Part shown: positions 52,647-62,567 of the stretch, piece by piece | Numbering within the stretch: the first letter of the stretch is position 1 | How the letters are laid out: each line of letters starts with the position of its first letter | Origin: Ferrimicrobium acidiphilum DSM 19497 | GTDB taxonomy: Bacteria > Actinomycetota > Acidimicrobiia > Acidimicrobiales > Acidimicrobiaceae | Direction: 5' to 3' | NCBI RefSeq assembly: GCF_000949255.1 | Contig: NZ_JXUW01000005.1 | Span: 1-64,000, forward strand | DNA length: 64,000 bases | Position numbers and translations under genes: made by a program | Notes under the pieces: model-generated | The model's database searches: none | Seen by the model: only the letters and a program-made list of their open reading frames with translations | What the model was told of the DNA's origin: nothing

Positions 52647-54422
52647 TCAAGAATCTGCGTGGACTGCGCGTTCAAACTCCTCGAGTTCAGCCGCCAACCC
52701 TTTCGGTAGGTGGTCACCAAATCGGGCATAGTGCTCGCGGATCGATTCGACCTCTTCTTTGAGTTCGTTGACATTCATGGAGAAAAGATGATCAAAGGCG
52801 TCATCTCCAAGTTCGAGACCGTCCACGTCGAGGTCCTTTACTTTAGGGATCCTGCCGAGTGGAGTATCGATGCCCTCTACTCGTCCTTCGAGACGGTCGA
52901 TGATCCACGATAGCACTCGAACGTTCTCTCCATAACCGGGCCAGACAAACCTCCCGTCGGCCCCACGCCGGAACCAGTTGACGAGATAGATCTTTGGCAA
53001 CGCCTGAGGATCCTCCTCGGCCATACTCAGCCAGTGACCAAAATAGTCAGCCATGTTGTAACCGCAGAACGGCAACATCGCAAACGGGTCACGACGTACC
53101 CTGCCTACGGCTCCTTCGGCAGCCGCTGTCGTCTCCGAGGCCATCACGGAGCCGAGGAAGACTCCATGCTCCCATGACCGGGCCTCGGTTACCAACGGCA
53201 CCAACGTCGAGCGCCTACCGCCAAAGAGGATCGCAGAGATCGGCACGCCATCGCGCTCGGGCGCAAGGTTGGGCGCCTCGTAAATAGAGACGGTGAAGCG
53301 GGCATTGGGATGGGCGGCGGGTCCGTCACCGGTATAGGGCTTTCCCTGCCAATCGGTGAGCCCCTCGGGCACCTCCTCTGTCATCCCCTCCCACCAGATG
53401 TCACCATCAGCAGTCAACGCACAGTTAGTGAAGATGGTGTTCTTTGCAATCGTCGCCATAGCTACAGGGTTGGTCTTGACCGAGGTCCCAGGTGCGACCC
53501 CAAAGAAGCCCATCTCTGGGTTCACAGCCCACAGTCGTCCGTCCTCACCGCGACGTAGCCATGCGATGTCATCCCCCACCGTCTCCGCCTTCCAACCAGG
53601 ACGGGTTGGCACGAGCATCGCAAGATTGGTCTTACCGCACGCACTCGGGAACGCACCGGTGACGTAGTAGACCTCATTCTTCGGCGAGGTGAGCTTCAAA
53701 ATCAACATATGCTCGGCTAGCCAGCCATCGTCACGCGCGGCCACCGAGGCGATACGAAGGGCTAGGCACTTCTTGCCAAGCAAAGCGTTGCCGCCATAGC
53801 CTGACCCATAGGACCAGATCTCCCTGGTCTCCGGGAAGTGCACGATATAGGTGTCCTCCGGGTTGCATGGCCAGGCTATATCCTCCCGCCCCGCGAGTGG
53901 ATAGCCAACAGAATGAACCGCAGGCACGAACGAACCGGACGCGTCGATCGCCTTTAGCACCTCTTCGCCCACGGTCGCCATCGTCATCATCGACAGCGCA
54001 ACATAGGCTGAATCGGTGATCTCGATCCCATAGAGGGCAAAGGGAGAGCCCACCTCTCCCATCGAGAATGGGATCACGTACATGGTGCGACCGACCATGG
54101 AGCCTTTGTAAAAACCGCGCATCATTTCACGCGTCTCGGCTGGGTCACGCCAGTTATTGGTAGGACCTGCATCCTCTTCGCTGTGCGAGCAGATCAGAGT
54201 ACGGCTCTCGAGTCTGGCCACATCCCGTGGATCAGAACAGGCCAAGTAGCTACCCGGTCGCAGATCGGGGTTGAGCGCCCGCAACGTACCACGCTCCATA
54301 AGAGCAGAGACCAGCTGGTCTCTGGTCTCCTGACTATCGTCTAGTATCACGCTCCGCTCTGGCTGCATCAATGCTATCCATTCATCGAGCCAGTTGACTA
54401 CCTTTTGATTGGTAAACTTCAT
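52647..54422 (-). CDS. pckG: phosphoenolpyruvate carboxykinase (GTP)
   Basis: Interconverts oxaloacetate and phosphoenolpyruvate with GTP/GDP, linking the TCA cycle to gluconeogenesis. [20 protein letters not shown], the P-loop [15 protein letters not shown] and [20 protein letters not shown] are typical of the GTP-type enzyme. [15 protein letters not shown] and WVNWFRRG-like [20 protein letters not shown] follow. The 591-residue length from ATG 54422 ([15 protein letters not shown]) fits; GGAGGAGG is upstream. The longer frame from 54488 adds residues without family support. Confidence 0.96.
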   Translation of the reverse strand: MKFTNQKVVNWLDEWIALMQPERSVILDDSQETRDQLVSALMERGTLRALNPDLRPGSYLACSDPRDVARLESRTLICSHSEEDAGPTNNWRDPAETREMMRGFYKGSMVGRTMYVIPFSMGEVGSPFALYGIEITDSAYVALSMMTMATVGEEVLKAIDASGSFVPAVHSVGYPLAGREDIAWPCNPEDTYIVHFPETREIWSYGSGYGGNALLGKKCLALRIASVAARDDGWLAEHMLILKLTSPKNEVYYVTGAFPSACGKTNLAMLVPTRPGWKAETVGDDIAWLRRGEDGRLWAVNPEMGFFGVAPGTSVKTNPVAMATIAKNTIFTNCALTADGDIWWEGMTEEVPEGLTDWQGKPYTGDGPAAHPNARFTVSIYEAPNLAPERDGVPISAILFGGRRSTLVPLVTEARSWEHGVFLGSVMASETTAAAEGAVGRVRRDPFAMLPFCGYNMADYFGHWLSMAEEDPQALPKIYLVNWFRRGADGRFVWPGYGENVRVLSWIIDRLEGRVEGIDTPLGRIPKVKDLDVDGLELGDDAFDHLFSMNVNELKEEVESIREHYARFGDHLPKGLAAELEEFERAVHADS

Positions 54423-54580
54423 CAGTGCCTCACTCCTCCTCCGCCATGTCTGCCAGACTCGCTCCATCGACTGAGACAGACGATGCACACCAACTCTAGG
54501 GTGTGATCAACACAGTAGATTAATTATGTCAAAATAATTGCATCCGGGACAACTTTTCAATCGAAGATCGGAGTGTGCAG

Positions 54581-55483
54581 GTGGATCGAGCGTGGGATGA
54601 ACTCGCAACCGCCGAAGGTATAGCTCGCCGCGCGACCTGGGATACTACCGGCAAAATCCTCGGAGATGATGCCGCCGTGGTGCCAGACCCAGGCGCCCCG
54701 CTCACTATCTGTGCCGATGCACTCGTCGAAGGGATCCACTTCGATCTCAGATACTGGACACCAACTCAAATAGGCTCCAAGGCGGTGACCGTCAACATCT
54801 CTGACTTAGCCGCGATGGCGGCACAACCGTTGTGGGTGCTCTCCACCATCGCCGCGCCGAAGCACTTTGACGTCGATCGTCTCCTCGAAGGCATCGAGGC
54901 TGGTGCAGCACGTTATGGTGCCAGGCTCATCGGCGGAGATCTCACTAGAGCAGAGACCGTAGTCATCTCGGTGACCGCGATCGGTAGCCAACTGCTACCT
55001 CCGTTACGAAGGAGTGGAGCACTGCCCGACGACACTGTATTCGTCACTGGCCCACTTGGGCTAGCCTCCGTCGCCCTGGAGCGTCTGTCAGGCGCGATGA
55101 TAGTAGACGAGCGCACTCGGCTAGCACTGTTAGATCCCAGTGCACGGCTTAATGAGGGTTTTGCCGCCTCACGGGCAGGAGCTAGCGCCGCCATAGACAT
55201 CTCCGACGGTTTTGCCTTGGACCTGCATCGACTCGCAAACGCCTCGGGAGTTGGTTTTGAGATCAGCCATCTTCCAGTTGCCGAGGGCGCAACCCGTAGA
55301 GATGCGCTCGGTGGCGGTGAGGACTATGAGTTGCTCTTCACCGCACCCGACCCGTCTCGGGTTGCAGAAGAATTCGCCAAGTTAGGGATCAAGCCGCCGC
55401 TGATGGTTGGAACAGTGCTCGCTGACCCCGAACAGCGCGCGCTGGAGGGTGAACCACTCGACCCGATCGGATATCGACACTGA
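54581..55483 (+). CDS. thiL: thiamine-monophosphate kinase
   Basis: Phosphorylates thiamine monophosphate to thiamine diphosphate, the cofactor used by transketolase. The family marks are ILGDDAAVV, CADALVEGIHFDLRYW, VTVNISDLAAMAAQPLWVL, GARLIGGDLTRAETVVISVT and AAIDISDGFALDLHRLA, with the late GGGEDYELLFTAP. I chose GTG 54581 because GGAG lies 7 bp upstream; GTG 54575 would sit too close to it. The 300-residue length is normal. It is divergent from pckG. Confidence 0.95.
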   Translation: MDRAWDELATAEGIARRATWDTTGKILGDDAAVVPDPGAPLTICADALVEGIHFDLRYWTPTQIGSKAVTVNISDLAAMAAQPLWVLSTIAAPKHFDVDRLLEGIEAGAARYGARLIGGDLTRAETVVISVTAIGSQLLPPLRRSGALPDDTVFVTGPLGLASVALERLSGAMIVDERTRLALLDPSARLNEGFAASRAGASAAIDISDGFALDLHRLANASGVGFEISHLPVAEGATRRDALGGGEDYELLFTAPDPSRVAEEFAKLGIKPPLMVGTVLADPEQRALEGEPLDPIGYRH

Positions 55484-55602
55484 CCACCTTGGGGCCTCGA
55501 TCAGCACCCTAGCTCAGACACGTCTCATCCTGGCCAACCAGCCTGCAGATACCGAACCTAGCTGGGCGAGATTCGCTACAATAGAAGGCGAGGAGGACGA
55601 CT

Positions 55603-55896
55603 ATGAGTTTGTTTGACAAGGTCAAGGAGCAGGCGCAGACGCTTGGTCAGAGTGCCACCGAAGCCGCCCAAAAGGGACAAGATAAGTTAGATCAACTCCA
55701 GACCAAGCGTCAGCTGGACTCTCTGTATCGCGAGCTAGGTTCGATCACCTACCGCGGCGCCAACGAAGATATCACTCCAGAGGTGCAGCGATCGGAGACA
55801 GAGCGCCTAATCAGTGCGATTCGCGCGCAAGAGGAGCAGATAAAATCAACCAACACCGACCCTCCGTCGAGCGGCACGAGCGCGCCACAGAGTTAA
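55603..55896 (+). CDS. small conserved helical protein
   Basis: A 97-residue protein of a type widespread but uncharacterised in actinobacteria. MSLFDKVKEQAQTLGQSATEAAQKGQDKLDQ forms a long amphipathic helix in two runs. QTKRQLDSLYRELGSITYRG and TERLISAIRAQEEQI continue the helical hairpin, and the last 15 residues are a Ser/Thr/Pro tail. A membrane-surface or stress role is possible, but nothing here shows one. GAGGAGG-like sequence (GCGAGGAGGAC) precedes the ATG. Confidence 0.75.
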   Translation: MSLFDKVKEQAQTLGQSATEAAQKGQDKLDQLQTKRQLDSLYRELGSITYRGANEDITPEVQRSETERLISAIRAQEEQIKSTNTDPPSSGTSAPQS

Positions 55897-56001
55897 TCAA
55901 CCACAGCTCTTCGGGCCTCGCGTTTTGCCAGAGGCTACCGAGTGCACAACAAGGTAGGCTGCCAACCAGAGATGATTCGCCCTTGACTCAGTGAGGATCC
56001 C

Positions 56002-56547
56002 ATGGCCACCTATCGACCTAGCTATCGGCGCGCCCTAACCATTCCCGTTGTCTTAGCAGTGATCTTCATCGCTGTTGGACTCATCCTTGGGCAGACGCTG
56101 GGCAGTCATCAACGACTGGTAAACCAACAGAACGAGTGCCGTGCTAAACAAGTGACCGTGAGGATAGCAAGTATTACGGCAGCGACGAGCGAGCATGCCT
56201 CTTTCGAGGTGATAACGATACGCCCGCACAAGGGTATCTCCTGTACGCTCGCAGGGTATCCCACGTTGGTCACCCACAGCTTGAGCTCCATCGTCGTCAC
56301 CCATCTAGGACCAACATTCGGACTCACTGCAGTGACGTTAACAACGACCCCCACCGCTCCTGGTGAGCTCCTGATCTCACCGGCGGTTACCCCATACGGA
56401 CTGCGGCTGCCTGGTACGAACGGCCTACTTGTCGTCAACTCTAGTGCCAAGCCTTCGACCACGCGCTACAGACTCACACCCATCTTTGCGAGCAAGAATA
56501 CGGGGACGGTCAGATCGCTCGCCGCAACCGATCTAAGCGTCGGGTAA
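56002..56547 (+). CDS. membrane-anchored extracytoplasmic protein, unknown
   Basis: A 181-residue protein with a short basic N-terminus (ATYRPSYRR) and one transmembrane segment (about 11-31, ALTIPVVLAVIFIAVGLIL), followed by an exported domain of about 150 residues. The domain is Thr/Ser/Val-rich and predicted beta-sheet, with two Cys (NECRAKQ and GISCTLAGYP) that could form a disulfide. The spacing and the CxxxGYP feature recall DUF4232-type exported domains, but this is a weak similarity. It is not clearly in an operon. Confidence 0.6.
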   Translation: MATYRPSYRRALTIPVVLAVIFIAVGLILGQTLGSHQRLVNQQNECRAKQVTVRIASITAATSEHASFEVITIRPHKGISCTLAGYPTLVTHSLSSIVVTHLGPTFGLTAVTLTTTPTAPGELLISPAVTPYGLRLPGTNGLLVVNSSAKPSTTRYRLTPIFASKNTGTVRSLAATDLSVG

Positions 56548-56607
56548 GCCTAGCCATCGGCTGAATCAACTGCAATGCTGCGCTCCAAAAGGCTGGTATC
56601 TTGGATG

Positions 56608-56686
56608 ACTGGCACCCCGAAACTGGACTGGCACGGGCAGAACTGGCATGTACACAGCTGGCATGTTTGGGACTGGCATCGGCATA
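56608..56686 (+). repeat. 15-bp-period repeat with ACTGGCA core
   Basis: ACTGGCA or GCTGGCA occurs at 56608, 56627, 56642, 56657 and 56672, spaced 19, 15, 15 and 15 bp. The last three units align over their length as (A/G)CTGGCAT plus seven variable bases. It lies in the intergenic gap between convergent genes. Confidence 0.75.
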
Positions 56687-56715
56687 GGCGAACTCCAGAG
56701 CCCCTCGGTTCCGGA

Positions 56716-57303
56716 CTAGCCGCTTAACTCCTGGTATGGACGTTCTTGTAGATGAAACTCGTAGTCAAGATAGGGCATCCACTCGTCACGGACGAGACCC
56801 AGGAGGATGATCGCCGATGTGCGCCCACGCGGCACTTGTGGCGGTCGATGGAGCACGAAACTGGTCTCTGAAAGCAATCGATCTCGTTTCCGGGAGTTGC
56901 ATGACCGACAAGACGCCACTACATTGTCCCAGCGATGTGGCCCGCCACGACTGCGTGGTATCACGTGATCGACGTTCTCGGCAGGAGCGCCACAATACTG
57001 ACACTGATAGTGATCGCGTGCGAAGATCGCCCGTTTAGTGGGGGCGACTCTTCGAAGATGCGGAACTCGCACAAAGTATCTGAGACGAATGACCGAGGGT
57101 TCAGCGATCACCATTCGAGCTGAATGTAACAACGTCGACGTCTCTAGTACCACGTCAGCCTTGCCAACCACGACTAGGCCAATCGCCCGGTGGGTCGAAA
57201 CAACACAGAGAGCCTCGTAGCTCGCGTTCAGAACGAGGACCCCTGCCACGGCGTTACCTAACCAACCCCGTCTCAACACCATGACAGCGATGCTCGAACG
57301 CAT
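56716..57303 (-). CDS. HNH endonuclease-family protein
   Basis: Protein of the actinobacterial HNH family that begins VLVLNASYEALCVVSTHRAI. The nuclease fold shows RDHYQCQYCG (first zinc pair), VDHVIPRSRGGPHRWDNVV (catalytic His and Asn) and SCRSCNSRKRDRLL (second zinc pair and final His-like position). The last 50 residues form a tail of mixed character. Members are widespread as single chromosomal genes and their cell role is unclear. At 195 residues it is slightly longer than many. Several in-frame starts exist near the N-terminus. Confidence 0.88.
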   Translation of the reverse strand: MRSSIAVMVLRRGWLGNAVAGVLVLNASYEALCVVSTHRAIGLVVVGKADVVLETSTLLHSARMVIAEPSVIRLRYFVRVPHLRRVAPTKRAIFARDHYQCQYCGAPAENVDHVIPRSRGGPHRWDNVVASCRSCNSRKRDRLLSETSFVLHRPPQVPRGRTSAIILLGLVRDEWMPYLDYEFHLQERPYQELSG

Positions 57304-57382
57304 GATGCAGGGGGGCGGTCATCGCCGAGCGACCATCGGTATGGAACCGAGCATCACACATCGACTCTACTCTCCATGGACG

Positions 57383-57586
57383 CTAGTCTAACCGCCTCCA
57401 GCTGGCTCTCTCCCTCGCTGACCATCGAAGAAAGCGAGCGACCTCGCTGGCGCGCATGCCTCCTCCTTCGCCGGCATAGGTCTCCATGCGAAACCTCAAC
57501 CAACTCAACTGTCTCTTGATCGACCAAGGTCGACCGCGCGAGCCAAACGTGAGTGCCCAGAGCTGACGAAATCCCTCAACTATCAT
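57383..57586 (-). CDS. possible small basic protein coupled to acyl-CoA dehydrogenase
   Basis: A 67-codon frame whose ATG overlaps the acyl-CoA dehydrogenase stop by 4 bp (ATGA), the coupling seen across this genome. The product is strongly basic and Trp-rich (RQLWALTFGSRGRPWSIKRQLSWLRFRME) with no known motif. The overlap supports it; the lack of any family support keeps confidence low. Confidence 0.3.
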   Translation of the reverse strand: MIVEGFRQLWALTFGSRGRPWSIKRQLSWLRFRMETYAGEGGGMRASEVARFLRWSARERASWRRLD

Positions 57587-58848
57587 GATCTAGGCTCGCG
57601 TGGAAGGCCTAGCAAGCGCTCGCCAATGATCGACCGCTGAATCTCAGAGGTGCCGGCGTAGATAGTACCAGCTCGGGCATGCAAAAAGACCTCATCCCAC
57701 GATCGAGTGGAGTTTGGAGCGCCAACGTCATCGGTCCGAAAGGCAGAGGAGCTCGGTCGACCAACTGGGAGCAACGCATCCTCGCCGAGCGCATCCACTG
57801 CCAACTCGGTGACGAGCTGATGATACTCAGACCAAAATAGCTTGAAGATCGACGACTGTGCACCCTGTTCGGCACCTGATAGAACGCTCGATAGCCAGCT
57901 ATATCCCATTGCGCGAAGCGCGAAGAGTCTGGTCTGACAACCCATGAATCTGTCGAGCAGATCAGGATCATCGAACTTGCCTTTGACTGTCAGTAGATCA
58001 CCAAGCCGATCGAGTTCAGCCTGGAATCTGATCGGAAGTGTCGCCGCCGTCTCGCCTCTCTCAAAGCCCAACAACGTCATGGCAACCGCCCATCCCTGAT
58101 GAAGTCCACCGACCACATAGGAGAGTTTGGAGCGAGTGCCGGTAAAAAAGACCTCGTTGAACTCAGATTTCCCCGAGATCATACGAATGGGACGAATCTC
58201 TACACCGTTGTCGGTGGACGTAGGCATAGAGCTAGCATCAGCAGAGTCATCGGCGCCGGATCCGAGCGGAACCAGCACGAAGGAGATACCTCTATGTTTG
58301 GGGGCGTCGGTATCGGTGCGGGCCAGCACAAACATCCAGTTGGCCAGGTGCGCCTCCGAGGTCCAAATCTTTTGGCCATCGAGTATCAACTCTTGGCCAT
58401 CTATGCGCCCACGGAGCGCCAACGCAGCAAGATCCGAACCAGCGTTCGGCTCAGAGTACCCCTGCGCGAATCGATAGCTACCGTCTACAATCCTTGGCAA
58501 AAAGTGGCTTCGCTGCTCCTCGGATCCATGCACTAGCAAGGTATTGCCGAGCATCTGAATCCCGAAATGATCATTTGGTCCACCGGTAGGTACGCCTGCG
58601 ATAGCGCTCTCTTGGGCTATCACGATCTCACTTTCGACCGTCAGGCCACGACCACCGTACTCCTTGGGCCAGGAGACTGCAAGAAATCCATTTTCATAGA
58701 GACGCGTACGCCACCAGGCGATAAATTCGGGAACCGCCTCGATTTCGAGACCGCCAACCCCTACAAAATCCTTCGGAAGCTCGCGGGCTAAGAAGGAGCG
58801 GAACTGGCGCCGAAAATCCTCAGCCTCGCTAGATAGAGAGAGGTCCAC
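57583..58848 (-). CDS. acyl-CoA dehydrogenase
   Basis: FAD-dependent enzyme that oxidises acyl-CoA thioesters at the alpha-beta bond. The 421-residue protein begins MDLSLSSEAEDFRRQFRSFL. FAQGYSEPNAGSDLAALALR is the acyl-CoA dehydrogenase signature 1; GQKIWTSEAHLANWMFVLAR is the FAD-binding beta domain. The C-terminal GTIYAGTSEIQRSIIGERLL matches signature 2. The catalytic base position varies between subfamilies and I cannot fix the chain-length preference. No other beta-oxidation gene lies adjacent. Confidence 0.92.
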   Translation of the reverse strand: MDLSLSSEAEDFRRQFRSFLARELPKDFVGVGGLEIEAVPEFIAWWRTRLYENGFLAVSWPKEYGGRGLTVESEIVIAQESAIAGVPTGGPNDHFGIQMLGNTLLVHGSEEQRSHFLPRIVDGSYRFAQGYSEPNAGSDLAALALRGRIDGQELILDGQKIWTSEAHLANWMFVLARTDTDAPKHRGISFVLVPLGSGADDSADASSMPTSTDNGVEIRPIRMISGKSEFNEVFFTGTRSKLSYVVGGLHQGWAVAMTLLGFERGETAATLPIRFQAELDRLGDLLTVKGKFDDPDLLDRFMGCQTRLFALRAMGYSWLSSVLSGAEQGAQSSIFKLFWSEYHQLVTELAVDALGEDALLPVGRPSSSAFRTDDVGAPNSTRSWDEVFLHARAGTIYAGTSEIQRSIIGERLLGLPREPRS

Positions 58849-58909
58849 TGCCAGTTACCCGGCTACCAATACAGGAGCGCAAACCAGGTCCAAGAGGCCG
58901 ACAACCAAG

Positions 58910-59266
58910 CTACTGATCATCACCCCGAAGCTTCTTGCCCATCGACTTGAAGCCGCCCTGCTTGAACTGACGGGTTGAGAGATCCTGGAGTGAGGCACGA
59001 CCTACCCGTCGAAGGTTGCGTTCGAAGTACACCGCAGAGCCCAGCATGATCAAGAAACCGAATGCACCTAGGACAACAGAGATGGTAAAGGTCAAGATAG
59101 TAAAGGCGAGGCCAACAACGAACCCAAGCGTGGCCCATTTGAGATTTCTGCCAGAATGTTTGTAGACGGTCTCAGAGCGAACCCGGTCTGCAAACTCAGG
59201 GTCGTTCTCGTAGAAGGTCTTTTCAATCTCTTGGAGAATCCGCTGCTCATCCTCATTTAGCGGCAT
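58910..59266 (-). CDS. DUF3040 membrane protein
   Basis: Actinobacterial small membrane protein of the DUF3040 family. MPLNEDEQRILQEIEKTFYE and NDPEFADRV are the family's N-terminal signature, followed by two membrane spans (about 47-65 and 68-85: ATLGFVVGLAFTILTFTISV, LGAFGFLIMLGSAVYFE). A basic cytoplasmic tail follows. The start is ATG 59266 with GGAGGAG upstream, 118 residues. Its function is unknown; relatives often lie near cell-division genes, which is not the case here. Confidence 0.85.
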   Translation of the reverse strand: MPLNEDEQRILQEIEKTFYENDPEFADRVRSETVYKHSGRNLKWATLGFVVGLAFTILTFTISVVLGAFGFLIMLGSAVYFERNLRRVGRASLQDLSTRQFKQGGFKSMGKKLRGDDQ

Positions 59267-59404
59267 GACTCCTCCTCTCCTCGCATCCAACCTTCACACG
59301 TTGTAACACCCATTATTGTAGTCGTTCGCGTTGCCACGGTCTCTAAAACATCGGCCGCATGGCCAGAATTCCAACGCTGGATGCTAGCTAATCTTGTAAA
59401 TCCT

Positions 59405-59764
59405 TCAGGAATGGCCATCAACCACTACCCCTTGTTGTCGGAGCGCCTCTACCTCCTCTAAAGATAGTTCGTCAGCTGCACCATAGAGACCAAGTACATC
59501 AGCGCTAGCACGTAGTTCGATCACGGTTACCTCCTCAGGTACTTCGTTGATCAGCTCTTCGCTGGATGCCACTCCATGGAGACCCTCTCCAGAAAGCAGT
59601 ACTCGAGAGGCACCCTGATCGAGAACGCCGGCGATGTCAGCGGCCAACCGCGGACGAATATCCATCCGCACCCATAGCTGACGGCCAGATGATGCAAGCA
59701 CCCTTGTCACCAGCGCAGCTAGCTCTGATCGTTCATGATGGCCAGGTCCTCGAATCTCGAGCAT
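59405..59764 (-). CDS. hypothetical protein downstream of PIG-L deacetylase
   Basis: A 119-residue protein with no family I can name. It is alpha/beta in appearance, with alternating hydrophobic strands (QLWVRMDIRPRLAADIAGVL, ASRVLLSGEGLHGV, EEVTVIELRASADVLGLYG). The length and pattern resemble STAS or ferredoxin-like folds, but this is a guess. It starts directly after the PIG-L gene stop (no gap), so they are co-translated; AGGAGG lies in the end of that gene. It may therefore support the same small-molecule pathway. Confidence 0.6.
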   Translation of the reverse strand: MLEIRGPGHHERSELAALVTRVLASSGRQLWVRMDIRPRLAADIAGVLDQGASRVLLSGEGLHGVASSEELINEVPEEVTVIELRASADVLGLYGAADELSLEEVEALRQQGVVVDGHS

Positions 59765-60469
59765 CTAAGCACCTCCTCGCACCAATCGGAAAAGCTCCGC
59801 CTCTCCGGTCCCTCCAACCATTCTGGCCGCCTGACGCGCACGTTCAGCCACCACCCGATCGAGAGAGTCCTGATACCTAGCCAACTGTGCACGATGAGCA
59901 CGCATAGCGGCGACCTTCTTGTCTACCAGCCCATCGATACCTATCCAAGTGTTTGGCTCCAGCGTTGCAGCGAGTAGCACCTCAAGCTCCTCAACCGGAT
60001 CACCGGCCTCTGGAAAATAGGCACGTTGGCGCGCTGCAGGAAAGACGGCGTCAAGAACCGCCCATCCGAGTTGACGATGATCACGATGGTTGTAATAGAG
60101 ATCACCAAAGAAGACCGCAGTCGGATCCCCGGTGAGTACTACCTCTGGACGAAAACTTCTCATGAGCGTTACCAGCCTTCGCCGAAACTCTATCGTATTC
60201 TCGAGCTCTCCATCCAGATAGGCGAGCTGGATCACGTCATTGACTCCGAGCACTCGGCCGGCCTCTAGCAGTTCACGAGTCCGCTCTTCAGAGAGACGTC
60301 CAGGATCATCGCCGTCCCCTCCTTTGTCCCCTTGGGTGGCCACCGCGAGGATAACATGACACCCTTCGCCCGCCCATCGAGCCAGCGTTCCTCCACAGGC
60401 GATCTCTGCATCATCTGGGTGCGCGAAAATAGCAAGCGCGGTATCCGGAATCTTGGTGTATGTGTGCAT
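59765..60469 (-). CDS. PIG-L/LmbE-family deacetylase
   Basis: Zinc-dependent de-N-acetylase of the family that includes MshB and Mca of mycothiol metabolism and GlcNAc-PI deacetylase. LAIFAHPDDAEIACGGTLAR contains the AHPDD metal motif and the following Glu. The third ligand is in YYNHRDHRQLGWAVLDA, and VILAVATQGDKGGDG and RTRELLEAGRVLGV are typical blocks. At 234 residues it is normal. With an Rv2466c-like protein elsewhere in the window, a link to mycothiol is possible, but the family also includes bacillithiol-type and lipid deacetylases. Confidence 0.9.
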   Translation of the reverse strand: MHTYTKIPDTALAIFAHPDDAEIACGGTLARWAGEGCHVILAVATQGDKGGDGDDPGRLSEERTRELLEAGRVLGVNDVIQLAYLDGELENTIEFRRRLVTLMRSFRPEVVLTGDPTAVFFGDLYYNHRDHRQLGWAVLDAVFPAARQRAYFPEAGDPVEELEVLLAATLEPNTWIGIDGLVDKKVAAMRAHRAQLARYQDSLDRVVAERARQAARMVGGTGEAELFRLVRGGA

Positions 60470-60483
60470 TCTGTCCTCGATAA

Positions 60484-61500
60484 CTACAGACTCGCAAGAA
60501 TGCGACTCGCGGCAAGTTCGATGGCGCGATCATCGAGATCATAATGCGTGACAAGACGGACATCACCGGCGGGCAGAACGTTGCAGAGTACGCCGTGCTC
60601 ATGAAGGCGCGCTAGGTATTGGTGTGGCTCTTGCACCTTCAAAAGGACGATATTGGTTCGCACCCCAAGGACATCGGCAGTCGCGCTCGGCAGTTGAGTC
60701 TTTATCGACGCCGCAAGGCTCCTGGCTCGTCGATGATCGTCGGCGAGACGGGACATATTGTGATCGAGGGCATAGAGGCCACCTGCCGCCATGATGCCCG
60801 CCTGACGAAGACGTCCACCCAGCCTGGCTCGCTCTATGCGAGCGCGTTCGATAAACTCCTGGGAGCCGGACAGAACCGATCCCATCGGCGCCGCTAACCC
60901 CTTCGACAGACAGGTACTCACCGCTATCGCCCCTTGGCAGAGCCCGGCTGGGGTTACATCCAGAGCTACTGCGGCGTTCCACAGTCGCGCGCCATCGATA
61001 TATATCGGCGTTCCATCAGCCGCCTCAATGATCGCGTTCATGACAGTCTGATCGATCGGAACCCCTCCGCTCGGCATGTGGGTGTTCTCAACGGCGATCA
61101 GTCGTATTGGATTATGGAGTCTGCGGTACTGCCTAACCAAGTCGGCCACCTGGTCGGGGTCTGGGTATCCGTGCCTATCGTCTACCGCGAGTAGCTGGAT
61201 ACTCGAGTTCTTCGCGGAGGCACCAGCCTCAAATTGGAGAAGGTGAGCGCGAGCAGACACGATGACCGGATCACCAGGCTGAGTCAACGTGCGCAGAGCA
61301 ACCTGATTACCCATCGTCCCTGAGGCGACAAAGAGGCCAGCTTCGAAACCAGTGAGGGCAGCGACTCGACGTTCCAAGGCACTGACGGTTGGATCCTCAC
61401 CATAACCGTCATCACCCACCTCGGCCTCGATCATGAACGCGCGCATCGCTGGGGATGGTTTGGTGACGGTATCGGAGCGGAGGTCAATCACTTGCATCAT
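60484..61500 (-). CDS. ltaE: low-specificity L-threonine aldolase
   Basis: PLP enzyme that splits L-threonine and L-allo-threonine into glycine and acetaldehyde. [20 protein letters not shown] and [20 protein letters not shown] open the protein. [26 protein letters not shown] and [14 protein letters not shown] (PLP-ring Asp) follow, then the lysine motif [15 protein letters not shown]. The [20 protein letters not shown] segment is also conserved. I set the start at ATG 61500 (ATG 61497 possible), because GTGGGG lies directly upstream. It is divergent from the inositol-phosphatase-family gene, whose longest frame would overlap it. Confidence 0.93.
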   Translation of the reverse strand: MMQVIDLRSDTVTKPSPAMRAFMIEAEVGDDGYGEDPTVSALERRVAALTGFEAGLFVASGTMGNQVALRTLTQPGDPVIVSARAHLLQFEAGASAKNSSIQLLAVDDRHGYPDPDQVADLVRQYRRLHNPIRLIAVENTHMPSGGVPIDQTVMNAIIEAADGTPIYIDGARLWNAAVALDVTPAGLCQGAIAVSTCLSKGLAAPMGSVLSGSQEFIERARIERARLGGRLRQAGIMAAGGLYALDHNMSRLADDHRRARSLAASIKTQLPSATADVLGVRTNIVLLKVQEPHQYLARLHEHGVLCNVLPAGDVRLVTHYDLDDRAIELAASRILASL

Positions 61501-61557
61501 CCCCACTTTAGGCCCCTCGGCTACCAGCAAGGTGACTTATGCACTAACTTGGTGGGT

Positions 61558-62343
61558 GTGAATCATGAACTGCTACCACTGGCCCTCGACGCCCTCGCGG
61601 AGGCTCGCACCTCACTTGCAACCCAATCCCGACGGGTGATTGATACCAAGTCCTCAGACACCGACCCGGTTACAGCGGCCGACCGAGCGCTGGAACGAGC
61701 GATTCGTGAGACCATAGCCAAACAGCGACCCCACGATAGCTTCATCGGTGAGGAGTATGGGCTGACCAGACAAGCCCAGAGTAACACGCGATGGATAGTT
61801 GATCCCATCGACGGGACCGTGAACTATAGCTATTCGATACCCTCATACGCGATCTCCATAGCCGCAGAGGTCAACGGACGGATCGAGGTTGGCCTCGTCT
61901 TTGACGTCGGCCATAACGAACTCTTCCAAGCCGTGCGTGGCCAGGGAGCGACCTGCAACGGAGAACCGATACGCCCAAGCGACCAGACCGAACTGGCCCA
62001 AGCCCTCTGTGGGACCGGGTTTGGCTACAGCGCTGCGACCCGCAAGCTACAGGCACAAGTGCTACTAGAGGTCATAGATGAGATCCGTGACATTCGTCGC
62101 TTTGGAGCGGCAGCCATTGACATCTGCTGGGCGGGTGCAGGCAGAATAGACGGTTACTTCGAGACCGGACTCAAGGTATGGGACTACGCCGCCGCCTCAC
62201 TCGTCGCCACCGAGGCGGGAGCTAACTTTATCACCGATCTGCCTGGAATCGGAGATGACGGACTCACCATCGTCGCCGGGCCAGCACTCTTCGAAGCGCT
62301 TCAGGCACGCATCGCTGGGCTCTATCGACAAGCTAACAGCTAG
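61558..62343 (+). CDS. inositol monophosphatase-family phosphatase
   Basis: Mg-dependent phosphatase of the inositol monophosphatase fold, whose members dephosphorylate inositol phosphate, histidinol phosphate, fructose bisphosphate or PAP. DTDPVTAADRALERAIRE, DSFIGEEYG and RWIVDPIDGTVNYSYSIPSY (WIVDPIDGT is the metal motif) are clear. The C-terminal LKVWDYAAASLVATEAGANF is the second family motif (WDxAA). I favour GTG 61558 (261 residues), with GGTGG upstream; the frame from 61492 would overlap the ltaE start. In actinobacteria such genes serve inositol or histidine synthesis; the substrate is open. Confidence 0.92.
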   Translation: MNHELLPLALDALAEARTSLATQSRRVIDTKSSDTDPVTAADRALERAIRETIAKQRPHDSFIGEEYGLTRQAQSNTRWIVDPIDGTVNYSYSIPSYAISIAAEVNGRIEVGLVFDVGHNELFQAVRGQGATCNGEPIRPSDQTELAQALCGTGFGYSAATRKLQAQVLLEVIDEIRDIRRFGAAAIDICWAGAGRIDGYFETGLKVWDYAAASLVATEAGANFITDLPGIGDDGLTIVAGPALFEALQARIAGLYRQANS

Positions 62344-62567
62344 CGCGATGCTCTCCAGTGAGAGGCGGCATGCTCTTTTGCCAGTGGCCGACTCATAAAC
62401 CGAACCATCGGTCAGCACTTGTGCTGTCACGCTCGGTTTGCACAAGCTCCGCAGCAAGCTAACTAGAGACCAACGTGAGTTCATGTGCGCGCAAGGACCC
62501 AAAGCGCAACCGCGTGCGACTTCGCACCGAGTCATCGCTCAGCGCCGACATCATCTCAGTCGAATTC

